A DNA stretch of 64,000 nucleotides from Histomonas meleagridis (lineage: Eukaryota; Parabasalia; Tritrichomonadida; Dientamoebidae): assembly GCA_020186115.1 (NCBI GenBank), contig WSYJ01000171.1:208083-272082 (forward strand). Reading direction: 5' to 3'. Numbering within the stretch: the stretch's first letter is position 1; every line of letters starts with the position of its first letter. A program made the translations under genes and the position numbers. Of the stretch, positions 50,223 to 60,201 are shown piece after piece. Under the pieces are notes generated by a model. The model saw nothing but the letters and a program-made list of their open reading frames with translations, made no database searches and had not been told where the DNA came from.

Positions 50223-51821
50223 TTACTTTGGTAATTCCATTAATTTCTCCACCAAATTACATATGTAATTTAACATATTTCTTTGGTATGTTGTACAGTT
50301 ATTAATTTTTATATTTACAATTTTTTCATTCCATTTTATGATCCCATCGATCATTGCCTTCGCAACAATTAAGCATTCATATACTGATATCATTTTTATT
50401 GCACATAACTTATCGAATATATTCATCAACAAAATTCCATCACTCATTCTATACGCAACAATTATATTCCATAATCCATCATTAGTGAATTGGATTTTTT
50501 TATCTTTTAATTTTTGATATCTAAAAATTATTGAATTTGCAGTTGTTATTACATCGTTAAAAAATTTCGACAACGGAATGTTATTTAAATCATATGAAAG
50601 AATTGGCTCTTGTTCAATTCCTTCATCCACCAACAAAAAATATTTTTCATTTTTATTATTATTATTATTATCATTAATTATATTTAATTTATTATAATGA
50701 TTTAAATTTTTATTTATATTTTCATTTGTTATATTTTGTTCATTTTTATTCACATTCATTAATTCTTTAAATTTCTCATTACCAATTAAATTAATTAAAT
50801 TTATTATTGTTGTTAAATATTCGGAATATATTCCAAATATCGGCGATTTACTTATTCGAATTTCTTGCTTCGAAAATAAATCAAATTTATGATGCATTGG
50901 CCATCCATTTGAATATGATGCAATGTTTAGAAATTGTATTGCTTCTTCGTATTGCGCTTGGAGAATACATAACTTGGAAAGAAGTATTGGGGATAAAGGA
51001 AAGTCCCAAATCGATGAAAACAAAATTGGTACAAATTTTTTGCATTTTTGTATTTCTTTTGTTTGAAGTAAATTATTAAAATGTAATTGAATTAAAATAA
51101 TGTCATCATAATAATTCGTAATATGTGTGTCGATAAAATATGATAAAGCTGTAAAAAGTTGGGATGTTTTTGGTATAATGTTCCATATATATGAATAAAG
51201 TTGTGGATATTTATTTCCAAATTGATGAAATATTGATGAAGCTTCACGCGTGCTATGAAGTAAAGAAATCATTCGAGAGAGCGAAAAAAGTATAGAATTA
51301 TCGATTTTATGATTTTCTAAGATAAATTTAATATCATCGTATGTGATTGGAGGTGGTGGAAAATGAATAATATTGTTCGTTGTCATGGTGGAGCCTCCAA
51401 AAATAAAAAGATATACAGGATAATTGATGCGATAATAACGAAGAGCACATGAACATCGAAGTTCTTGTGAATTAAAATTAGGCGTTAGAAGTTGATCTAT
51501 GTTTCCAATTCTTTCAAAAGTAATGTCTTCTTGACGAAATGAGTTATAACAATTACAAACAACATTGACGATTTTATATTTGTTGGAGGATTGATTATTT
51601 TGAATATTTTGATATGACTCAAGTTCATCAACATATTTGGTGAAGCTTGAAATACTATCAAAAAAAATTCCTGAAATATATTGGAAAACATTTTCTATTT
51701 CTGGCTTTTTTGTATTGATTTTTTCTTTTGTAATAACCATCAAATCATCAGGACCTAAGCTCCCATAAGCTTCTGTGCGTTTTTCTCTTTGAGATACTTG
51801 CAATTTTGGTTCTTCTCTCAT
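50223..51821 (-). CDS. Alpha-solenoid protein of unknown function
   Basis: 532 residues with an ATG start. After a basic N-terminus comes a motif GSLGPDDLMVITKEK, then a mixed region with several Cys, then long helical repeats (ISLLHSTREASSIFHQFG, PILLSKLCILQAQYEEAIQFLN) resembling TPR. An Asn-rich low-complexity stretch interrupts the middle (about 365-395). The GPxDL motif plus TPR order recalls ChAPs-type cargo adaptors (Chs5-Arf1-binding proteins), but the match is weak and I do not assign it. Confidence 0.55.
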   Translation of the reverse strand: MREEPKLQVSQREKRTEAYGSLGPDDLMVITKEKINTKKPEIENVFQYISGIFFDSISSFTKYVDELESYQNIQNNQSSNKYKIVNVVCNCYNSFRQEDITFERIGNIDQLLTPNFNSQELRCSCALRYYRINYPVYLFIFGGSTMTTNNIIHFPPPPITYDDIKFILENHKIDNSILFSLSRMISLLHSTREASSIFHQFGNKYPQLYSYIWNIIPKTSQLFTALSYFIDTHITNYYDDIILIQLHFNNLLQTKEIQKCKKFVPILFSSIWDFPLSPILLSKLCILQAQYEEAIQFLNIASYSNGWPMHHKFDLFSKQEIRISKSPIFGIYSEYLTTIINLINLIGNEKFKELMNVNKNEQNITNENINKNLNHYNKLNIINDNNNNNKNEKYFLLVDEGIEQEPILSYDLNNIPLSKFFNDVITTANSIIFRYQKLKDKKIQFTNDGLWNIIVAYRMSDGILLMNIFDKLCAIKMISVYECLIVAKAMIDGIIKWNEKIVNIKINNCTTYQRNMLNYICNLVEKLMELPK

Positions 51822-52231
51822 GGGTCAAACCTAAACGGCTCCCAAACGTTGAATCGATTCAAACTTTCCGAATAAAAAACGTTAAATTTAACGTACACTA
51901 AACGCCTAAAAACTGTCACAAAATGAATCATTAATTTATCTTTAAAGATAATGATTTAAAAACATATAATAAAATAATTTTTTAAAAATTATTTTTGTAT
52001 CATGATTTAAATAGTTGAGGTATTTAATAAAAATTAATATGTTTCTTTGTAATTATCAAATAAAATTATTCTTCAATAATAAAATAATTAGAAATTATAA
52101 GAAAAATCTCGAGAATGTCCTTTTAACACTTTGATATTCAATTTATAACTTTTATAGATATTTCCTAATGATTAAATTTTATACTCCGGAAAAAAACGCG
52201 AAGCGCATTCTTGCTTAAAATAAAATCTCTT
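51822..52231. other. Intergenic
   Basis: AAACGTT/AACGTT elements occur near 51846 and 51889, close to the upstream gene start. The rest is AT-rich with nothing recognised. Confidence 0.5.
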
Positions 52232-52843
52232 TTATTTGCAAATGCTGCACTTTTTCTTAGGGTTTGGTTGAGTAACTGGTTCTGGTTCTGGCTTAGGCGG
52301 AGGTGCAGGAGGCTCTCTCTCTTTGAGGTACTCCTCAGCGGCACATTGAAAGAGTGGTTCTATACCTTCTCCGGTTAAAGCACTTGTTTCCATATATTCA
52401 ACCGAAAGTTGTTGAGCTAATTCCCTCCCTTCATCTTCTGTTATTTCTCGATTATCAAGATCAGTTTTATTTCCGCATATAAAAATAATAGCATTTTCTT
52501 CATTTTTAACATTTTCATCGTTATACCATGATTCTATTGATTCAAATGAGCTTCTGGCGACCTTAGCTTCTGGAGGTGTATCTGGAGGATCTCCAACTGC
52601 ATAAACGATAATGAAAATGTTTGCATTTCGACAATATTGTGGTACCATACTTCGATACTTCTCTTGGCCAGATGGATCCCAGATGACCAAGTCAATTTTT
52701 TTCCCTCTAACCACAATATCTTTTGAAAAATTATCAATTCCAAGAGTTGGATTAGTGAGGTCAAATGCTCCTTCTACAAATCGCTTTGCGACAGCTGTTT
52801 TCCCTACGGCAGCATTGCCAAGCATTACAACCTTTAGAGTCAT
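52232..52843 (-). CDS. Divergent Rab/Ras-like small GTPase
   Basis: 203 residues with an ATG start. P-loop GNAAVGKT (9-16), TLGIDN switch I (33-38), switch II WDPSGQEKYRS (55-65) with Gln60 kept but DTAG changed to DPSG, NKTD 125-128 and SAL 155-157 region. A ~13-residue insert (GDPPDTPPEAKVA) lies after the YAVG strand. The C-terminus is P/E-rich and ends KKKCSICK, which is not a standard CC, CXC or CAAX box. Rab-like membrane traffic is inferred; membrane attachment may be atypical. Confidence 0.85.
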   Translation of the reverse strand: MTLKVVMLGNAAVGKTAVAKRFVEGAFDLTNPTLGIDNFSKDIVVRGKKIDLVIWDPSGQEKYRSMVPQYCRNANIFIIVYAVGDPPDTPPEAKVARSSFESIESWYNDENVKNEENAIIFICGNKTDLDNREITEDEGRELAQQLSVEYMETSALTGEGIEPLFQCAAEEYLKEREPPAPPPKPEPEPVTQPNPKKKCSICK

Positions 52844-53670
52844 TAGAAAATGCTGTCAAAAATGTTTATTTTCGATACGATAACCTCCTTAAAACTCAGA
52901 AGCTATTTCTATGCTTTACTTCAGTTTTGAATGTATATTTGGTCTTGGATATTTAATATAATAATCCAAACAAAAAAGTTCGAAAAAGAACACAGCAAAT
53001 TAATAAACGGCCGCTGAACGTAATTTTTTTTATCAAGGTTTTTGATTTTTTTTTAAGATGTTATAGAAATAGAATCAAAAAATTAACAGTACTATCTTCA
53101 CATATTATAATCCAATATAATTTTGTATGTGAATTAATGTAAATGTAATTTGATTATCCAAATAATTGACACTGTCCTGTTCGAGAATTGAAAACTCATT
53201 TCTCTCTCTACAAATTCTTCAATTGTCTGCACATAAAGATGGAATTAAGTTATCGTATTTTGGAAAACCATTAATAAAGATAGGTTTCCACAAGCAGTTC
53301 GAATCTTTTTGCTAAACATACATTATTGCCCTTCACAAAAGAAACACCAACTCACATAAGTGATAGCTTTTGCAGTAAGTAAGAGAACACTTTTTATTTT
53401 AAAATTATTGAAAAAGATCAAAGGATAAGCTTCTTAAAAAAATTCTTTTTTGTGACAAAGAGGCGAATGAAATAAATGAGGAAAAAATCACACAAAAGAA
53501 TTGAAATTTGACGATTCTAGAATTGTATGAATTTCGGAAAATAAATTCATTAAACAATAAAAATCTATATACTATTGTATTAAAAGTATTTTTTTCTATT
53601 TCACAAGATATTTTCATTTTTTTGTATGCGCTGAAGGTGAACTCACAAATGAAGAACGTTTAAAATTATA
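52844..53670. other. Divergent intergenic region
   Basis: 0.8 kb, AT-rich, between the GTPase and the ankyrin gene. AAACGGCC at about 53006 is the nearest thing to the promoter core. A 70-codon minus-strand frame (53405-53617) resembles nothing. Confidence 0.45.
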
Positions 53671-55019
53671 ATGGAAAAATCTCCTTTTGCAACATTATTT
53701 AAGCAAATTATCGATGATGACCTTGATGCTGTCATGCCTACAATAATTGAAAACAATTGGTTTAATGTACGTTTTGATCGATATGTTCCAGGAATGAATA
53801 GATATTCGCTTTTATCAGGAGCGCGTCCATCAATAGTTGCTGTTGCTGCATATTTCGGATCTGTTGATATTTTCCGTTTCTTAATTGCAAATCAGGCAGA
53901 TCTTAATCAAGCAGATGAAAAAGGAGTTCCACCTTTAATATATGCAGTTTCAGGTGGTCACATTGAAATTCTTCAGGCAATAGAACTATGGGAAGGTCTT
54001 GACACAGAAACATGTGAAAGTGTTTTTCGATATGCTGCAGAATGTAATCAACTTGAAATGTTATTATATTTTGATACACATATCAAGAATACAAATCCTC
54101 TTACAACTGACAAGCGTGGTATGAGTGGTCTTCATTATGCTTCCCAAAATGGTAACATTGAAATAATGAAATTCTTTATTGATAAAGGTGCCGACATCAA
54201 TCTCCCAGCTTCTGGCTTTCAAGACAGGACACCATTACATTGTGCCTCTACCCAAAAGAACGCCTCTGCTGTCGAATTTTTATTAAATTGTTCAAACATT
54301 GATTTGACCAAAACCACAACATTTGGTGAAACCCCGCTTCATCTAGCTGCATCTCCCGGCTTTCTTGATAATGTAAAACTTCTTGTTCAAGCAGGCATTG
54401 ATGTAAATGCCAAAGACAGTGTCACTTTTGCACTTTTCGTGTTTATTCTTAATTTTTTCTACAACCGCCATCCTTAATGCTATTATTAACAATAAGAAAG
54501 AAGTCGTTGAATATTTACTTACAATACCTAACATTGATCTAAGTGTCGTTAATTCGTTTTTTTCTTTTTCATTTCAGGAGTTTTTTTAATTTTTTTAAGA
54601 ATGCATTTTTAGAAGCTATTTCATTAAAGCATGATGAGATTGTATCAATGATTCTTGAGCACTCAACACCCGAATTATTTGATAATGTGGTTTTACATTC
54701 GATCGTTGATACGAGTACTGATATTGATCTCTTGAAATATCTTGTTTTCCAAATGCATTGTGATGTTAATAAGAAAAATGATTCTAATGAAACTTTACTT
54801 GCATTTGCTATGAGAAAAGAGGCATATGAAGTTGTGAAGTTTCTTGTAACGATTGAAGATGTGAAACTTGGAAAGTTACAAATCGCTAACCATTACGGAT
54901 TCTCTCGAATGAAGCCGCTGCCTGATGATGTGCTACAGTTTATAGATGAGAATAATCCGGAAATAGCTAATGAGTATAGAAATCAGATGGATGAATTCAT
55001 GAAAACAAGGAGAAGATAA
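53671..55019 (+). CDS. Ankyrin-repeat protein split by two T-rich frame-breaking spacers
   Basis: The ATG at 53671 opens 250 codons of well-formed ankyrin repeats (RPSIVAVAAYFGSVDIFRFL, GMSGLHYASQNGNIEIMKFF, RTPLHCASTQKNASAVEFLL, ETPLHLAASPGFLDNVKLLV, AGIDVNAKD). At about 54419 a T-rich stretch of ~40-45 bp follows, after which ankyrin sequence resumes in another frame (TTAILNAIINNKKEVVEYLL, NIDLS). A second T-rich stretch of ~50-55 bp (54543-54597) again changes frame before KNAFLEAISLKHDEIVSMIL, continuing to a stop at 55019. Both spacers sit in the inter-repeat loop and both begin AGTGTC. No GT-AG pair in the right phase was found. Non-canonical introns or pseudogene are the alternatives. 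Confidence 0.6.
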
Positions 55020-55739
55020 AGTAAAAAATTATTAAAAATTATTTTTGTGTGTGATCGGAATTGAAAACAATTGTCATAAATGAAAAGATTAGACAAAGCC
55101 TTTAAAATGAAGAAATTTTTTTCTGTGGTATACATCCTATCGATCATTGAATTTGTTCATCGTTTATCCAGTTTTATGTTTGACTTAGTGATGCTTACTT
55201 TTTATTCATATGTTTATCCTACTTCTAACCTGCAATTTTCGATTATTATGTTGTACACATTTTTAGCTAAAAATTATTTCATCTGTTCCTTTTTTGTAAT
55301 GTCTTTAAAATATTATTTAGAATTTTATTCTTTCAGTTTTTACAAGAAAAGATTTGGTAAATATAATTTCTTCTTCGTTTTGTTATATTAACTACAATAA
55401 AATATGTTATAACATAAACATGTTTAACTTCTGAAGAAATAGCATTTTTTGCGAACGAATATATTTTGAGTATCACAACACAATATAGTAGTATTATTAT
55501 ATCAAAAATCATAAAAAGTTATCCAAAAATGAATCACCTATTTTTCATGAATGAATTTAAATCTTTACGTGTAAATGAATATTAAATATTAATAAGATTA
55601 TTTTGAAAAAAATTTATAAATATAATTGAGTTATTATTTATTTTGTCATAAAATAAAGTGTTATACCGAATTTTAGAGGAATCCTTCATTCTTCTGTAGG
55701 TCCATTGGAATAATCATTATACTCTTGACTGTAGTCATA
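55020..55739. other. Intergenic, AT-rich
   Basis: A 103-codon hydrophobic frame at 55080-55391 starts with ATG but resembles no family and is typical of random AT-rich sequence. Confidence 0.45.
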
Positions 55740-56110
55740 ACCTTCTTCTTCAACTGCTGTTTTCAATATTTAAAACAATTTTCAAAAAATATTTGTAAAC
55801 TTCATATTATTAAAATAAAGACCGAGTAAGACGGACGGGTACTTTTAGTGTTTTTTTTTCTTTTTCAAGAAGCAATTTGACTATTCATAAATGGCCTTTG
55901 TTAAATATCCAATCAAGTGCTGTTTTAAATAATTTAAATAATTTTTAAATTTTATTTTAAAATAAAAAATTATTAAAATAAATATCAAATTAAAAATCTT
56001 AAATATTAACATCATTTCCTTTCTCATTATAAGGCGATTTAACTATTTCTGTATGACCTCTATCAGAAGCTAAAATAAGTGGTATTTTAAATAATTTAAA
56101 TCTCATTTAT
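55740..56110 (-). repeat. Degenerate ankyrin units (minus strand)
   Basis: Decayed copies of the 170-bp unit: AGTGCTGT at 55916-55923 and AGTGGTAT at 56078-56085, about 162 bp apart, with spacer-like AT-rich sequence and the LLLE-type segment (ttcaagaagcaattt). Indels are more frequent than in the other arrays. Confidence 0.6.
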
Positions 56111-56494
56111 TTTGATTATAATTTGAGCATATCCGATATATTTGTTGTAAAAATGGTGAAATAACAGAAATTGAAATTTTGACTATATAACTGGTCCAAC
56201 CACCATTTTTTGAGTGAAATTGAATGCTTGTAAAAAATATGCTTTTCTCATGAAACAAAGATAACATATATTTTCATCTTTTTCATGAAAACCATTAAGT
56301 TTTATGTGGCACACAATCAAAGGTTTACCGTATCCTCTTTCTGATAAAACCTAATGGTTCTGTACAGCGCTAGATTTAAATAATTTGACTAACATATATT
56401 ATTTAATGCAGCACAAATAGTTACACGTAAAAACATTATAAATAGTTATTTTTTATATAAACATGTTTTTAATTTACTATTATGCGTAAAATTG

Positions 56495-56500
56495 AACGGT
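56495..56500 (+). promoter_or_regulatory. Myb-like site (AACGGTTTTA)
   Basis: 63 bp before the ATG of the broken DUF3447 gene. Confidence 0.4.
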
Positions 56501-56557
56501 TTTATATACTAGTACTTTTTTGTAATCCAATTAAATTTTGATTTGATATTATATTTA

Positions 56558-57370
56558 ATGAAGAAAAAGCCAAAGCAAAATAAAAAGTTAAGAACATCTG
56601 AACTCAAATACCTACAAAAGATAGAAAAAATTATTTTTGATATAAAAAGAGATAATATTGAGGAAAATGTTAATCAATTATTGTTTTTATTTAACAAAAA
56701 AACTCAATTCTCTTTTAATTATATCGTTTGTCAATTAATATATTCTTATATTTTATATAATACCAATGATGGTGAACTTTGTATTCAAATGCTTCAATTA
56801 ATTCAAACTAAAGAAAAATATTGTTCTCGAATTTTTGATGTTTTTACACAAGTTCTCCTTAACTATAGCTCTAATGAATCATTATATCTGCTACATTGTA
56901 TGACTAAACGAAATATTATAGATAAAAGTATATTGTTACAATTTAAAGCAAAAGAATGTCCAAGTAAAGACATTTGAAGGTGCTTATGAAGTATCAATTA
57001 AATTTCATCGAAATGATGTCTTTAAATATATTTATGAAAATAATTTTGAGAAATATAAAAAAATAGAAGAGTTAGCAAAGATATGTCTTTATTCATTTAA
57101 TTTTGAAGTTTTCTCATTTTTACTTGAACAAGGGCTAACAATTAATGAAGATATTATTAATCTATCAGTAAAAACAGGTAATTTATTTCTGACGAAATAT
57201 TTCATCAGAAAAAATGAAATTCCAAAAGATATTTTAATTGAAGCAATAAATTCAGGAAATATTGAACTTGTTAAATATATAATTGAGCAAGATGGAATTG
57301 ATCTCTATTATGAAAACATATTTTTATTTTGTTTAATATTTATTTTAATAATTTTATATTTCAATATTGA
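56558..57370 (+). pseudogene. DUF3447-type ankyrin gene with its core deleted
   Basis: The ATG at 56558 gives the DUF3447 N-terminal helical region (KIEKIIFDIKRDNIEENVNQ and following). It stops at 56974-56976 after CPSKDI. From ~56970 another frame continues with FEGAYEVSIKFHRNDVFKYI...GLTINEDIINLSVKTGNLFL...SGNIELVKYIIEQDGID, matching the C-terminal part of the other family members. The ~150-residue core that is nearly identical in the other two genes (ELSKNDFELH to NHSTFFGS) is missing at the junction. Deletion plus frame change suggests a pseudogene. Ankyrin units follow downstream. Confidence 0.7.
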
Positions 57371-59560
57371 TTTTAGAATATTATAATATCATTTGAAATT
57401 ACTCCTATTTGTGCATGTTTAAAAGGATATATTAATCTTGTTAAATTTTTTATTTTAGAAAAAGGTGTAAATGTTAATATAAAAAATATTTTTTTAATAT
57501 AATTAGTATTAATATAAATTTTTTAATGATTTTTATCATAATTTAATGTTTATTTAATGAATTTTTTTCTCTTCTTCATGCAGCATGTTCAAATAACCAT
57601 GTTGAAATTGTTCAATTTTTACTTGAGCAAAAAAATATTGATATTAATGTGAGAACTATTTCTTGATTTGATTTAAAACAGTTCTTATTTAATTTATGGT
57701 ATTTCTTGAATTTAATTGATTCGGCAATTTTAATAGCAAGTAAAAAAGGTCATTTTGAAATTGTTCGTTTACTTGTTGCAAATGGATGTAATTTAAATTC
57801 TAGGAATGTTAACTTATTAATCATAACGTTTATAAAAACAGTTTTATGTTTTATATCAAATTATGGATTTTTCATCAAAATAATTTGAAACAGCAATAAA
57901 CCAAGCATATGAAAACAAATATTATGATGTTTTTCAGTTCCTTCTTAATCACAATGATAATGATTTAAATGATAAAAATTTTTTTTCATTCTATTTGAAA
58001 ATTTTTCATTATAAAATTTGGAGTTTTTTTGATATATTTGAAACACTGCTTTTGTTAGCAATTAAAAGAAATCAAAATGGAATTGTTAAATTAATTCTTG
58101 AGAAAAAAGGAATCGATTTCAATGCGAAAGATATCAATTTACTCTGTATAAAATTTATTTTAATAATTTTATATTTCAAAATAATATTTGGAAATTATTT
58201 AAATTATTTGAAACAGCACTAATTTATGCATCTGAAAAAGGTTATACAGAAATAGTTAAATTACTTCTTAAACAAAAAGGAATTGATATTAATGCTAAAG
58301 ATATTTATATGTTTTATATAAAATTTATTATAATAATTTGATATTTCAAAATAATATTTGGAAATTATTTAAAATATTTAATACAGCACTTATTTGTACA
58401 TCTTCAGAAGGTCATATAGAAATAGTTAAATTACTTCTTAAACAAAAAGGAATTGATATTAATGCTAAAAATATTTATTTGTTTTATTTAAAATTTATTA
58501 TAATAATTTTGGATTTCAAAATAATATTTGGAAATTATTTAAATTATTTAATACAGCACTTATGTTTGCATCTTCAAATGGTCATACAGAAATAGTTAAA
58601 TTACTTCTTGAACAAGAAGGAATTGATATTAATGCTAAAGAAGTTTATATGTTTTATTTAAAATTTATTATAATAATTTTGGATTTCAAAATAATATTTG
58701 GAAATTGTTCAAATTATTTAAAACAGCACTAATTTATGCATCTGAAAAAGGTTATACAGAAATAGTTAAATTGCTTCTTGAACAAGAAGGAATTGATATT
58801 AATGCTAAAAATATTAATTTGTTTTATTTGATATTTATTGTAATAATTTTGGATTACAAAATAATATTTGAAAATGATTTAAATTATTTAGAACAGCACT
58901 TATTACAGCATCTTTAAATGGTTATATAGAAATTGTTGAAGTGCTTCTTGAACAAGAAGGAATTGATATTAATGCTAAAGATATTTATTTGTTTTATTTG
59001 ATATTTATCTTAATAATTTTGGATTACAAAATAATATTTGGAAATTATTTAAATTATTTAGAACAGCACTTATTTGGGCATCTTTAAATGGTTATATAGA
59101 AATTGTTGAAGTGCTTCTTAAACAAAAAGGAATTGATATTAATGATAAAGATATTTATTAATTTGTTTTAATATTCATTTTAATAATTTTGGATTACAAA
59201 ATAACATTTGAAAATTATTTAAATTGTTTAGAACAGCACTTATTTGGACTTCTGAAAGAGGTTATACTAAAATAGTTAAATTACTTCTTGATCAAGTAAG
59301 TATTGATATTAATGCCAAAGATATTTATTTATTTTATTTGATATTTACCTTAATAATTTATTATTTCAAAATAATATATGGAAATTATTTAAATTATTTC
59401 AAACAGCACTTATGAAAGCATCTTATTCTGGTCGTATAGAAATAGTTAAATTACTTCTTGATCAAAAAGGAATTGATATTAATGAAAGAGATATTTATTT
59501 ATTTTGTTTAAAATTTATTTTAATATTTTTGGAAATTATTTGAAACAGTTGAACTATAGA
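57371..59560 (+). repeat. Long ankyrin-unit array with exact 170-bp period
   Basis: Degenerate units occur first (57400-58000). Then nine units follow whose first TAL/TLL codon starts at 58043, 58213, 58383, 58553, 58723, 58893, 59063, 59233 and 59403, exactly 170 bp apart. Each has a 30-codon open ankyrin segment (TALIYASEKGYTEIVKLLLE ... IDINAKD) and an ~80-bp AT-rich spacer (LFYLKF-IIILDFKIIFGNYLNYL if read through). Because 170 is not a multiple of 3, the frame changes at every unit. Ankyrin segments stay open while spacers carry stops. Confidence 0.9.
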
Positions 59561-60201
59561 AATAATATCCGACTATAGCTTAGATTATACCAATTATTGT
59601 ATTGACTTATAAAACATAAAAGAATGAATAATCGAAAAAATTAGAAAAGAATTTAAGGTTGGAACGGGTGACAAAAAAACGGCCCCAGGGATCCCTAAGC
59701 AAATTTAAATTTAATGTCAAGGAAAATTCACATGATGAAAAAACCAGTCTGTAGAGTAAAAGATATTATACAACAAAGGACAGTGAAACAGCAATTCTCA
59801 AAAGAGAATGAAAAAAGCCTGAATCCACGGTTAAACAAGGAAAAAAAAATTCAAACATTTTTACTTCAAAATTTTAAATCTTTTTTTTAAAAAAATCATG
59901 ATTTCACTCAATTTTCGCATAATTTTTGGAGGAGAATAATGTTAGCCTAGTTACACCCAACGCGTATGTGTAATTATAAAATTGCTATGATGAACAAGCA
60001 AAATACGGAATGATTTCCCGAAACAACATTCAATTTACCCAATGTATTTAATCCATAGTTAGAGTGTCTTTTAAAAGCTGATGTCCAATTCATAGATATT
60101 TCCCAAAATGGTATTAAAACCTTCGGACGATTTCAACACTTTCACGTGAATTTTATCATTTGCTAAGAATGACAGATTCATATTGAAAAGTAGTTCCTAT
60201 T
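59561..60201. other. Intergenic
   Basis: Contains a 52-codon ATG frame at 59732-59890 with rather protein-like composition (MMKKPVCRVKDIIQQRTVKQ) but no recognised family; not called. The rest is AT-rich with nothing seen. Confidence 0.45.

Noticed and set aside
54419-54600. Canonical GT-AG introns in the split ankyrin gene
   Set aside because: No GT donor is in phase with the CAG at 54575-54577 or the AAG near 54599; no GTATGT or ACTAAC signal.
55080-55391. 103-codon hydrophobic frame
   Set aside because: Phe/Ser/Tyr-rich, no family resemblance, no promoter motif; likely chance in T-rich DNA.
57371-59560. Regular repeat-spacer pattern resembling a CRISPR array
   Set aside because: The 170-bp unit encodes ankyrin motifs, both parts are repeated, and the genome is eukaryotic.
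59732-59890. 52-codon ATG frame beginning MMKKPVCRVKD
   Set aside because: Protein-like composition, but too short and unrecognised to call a gene.
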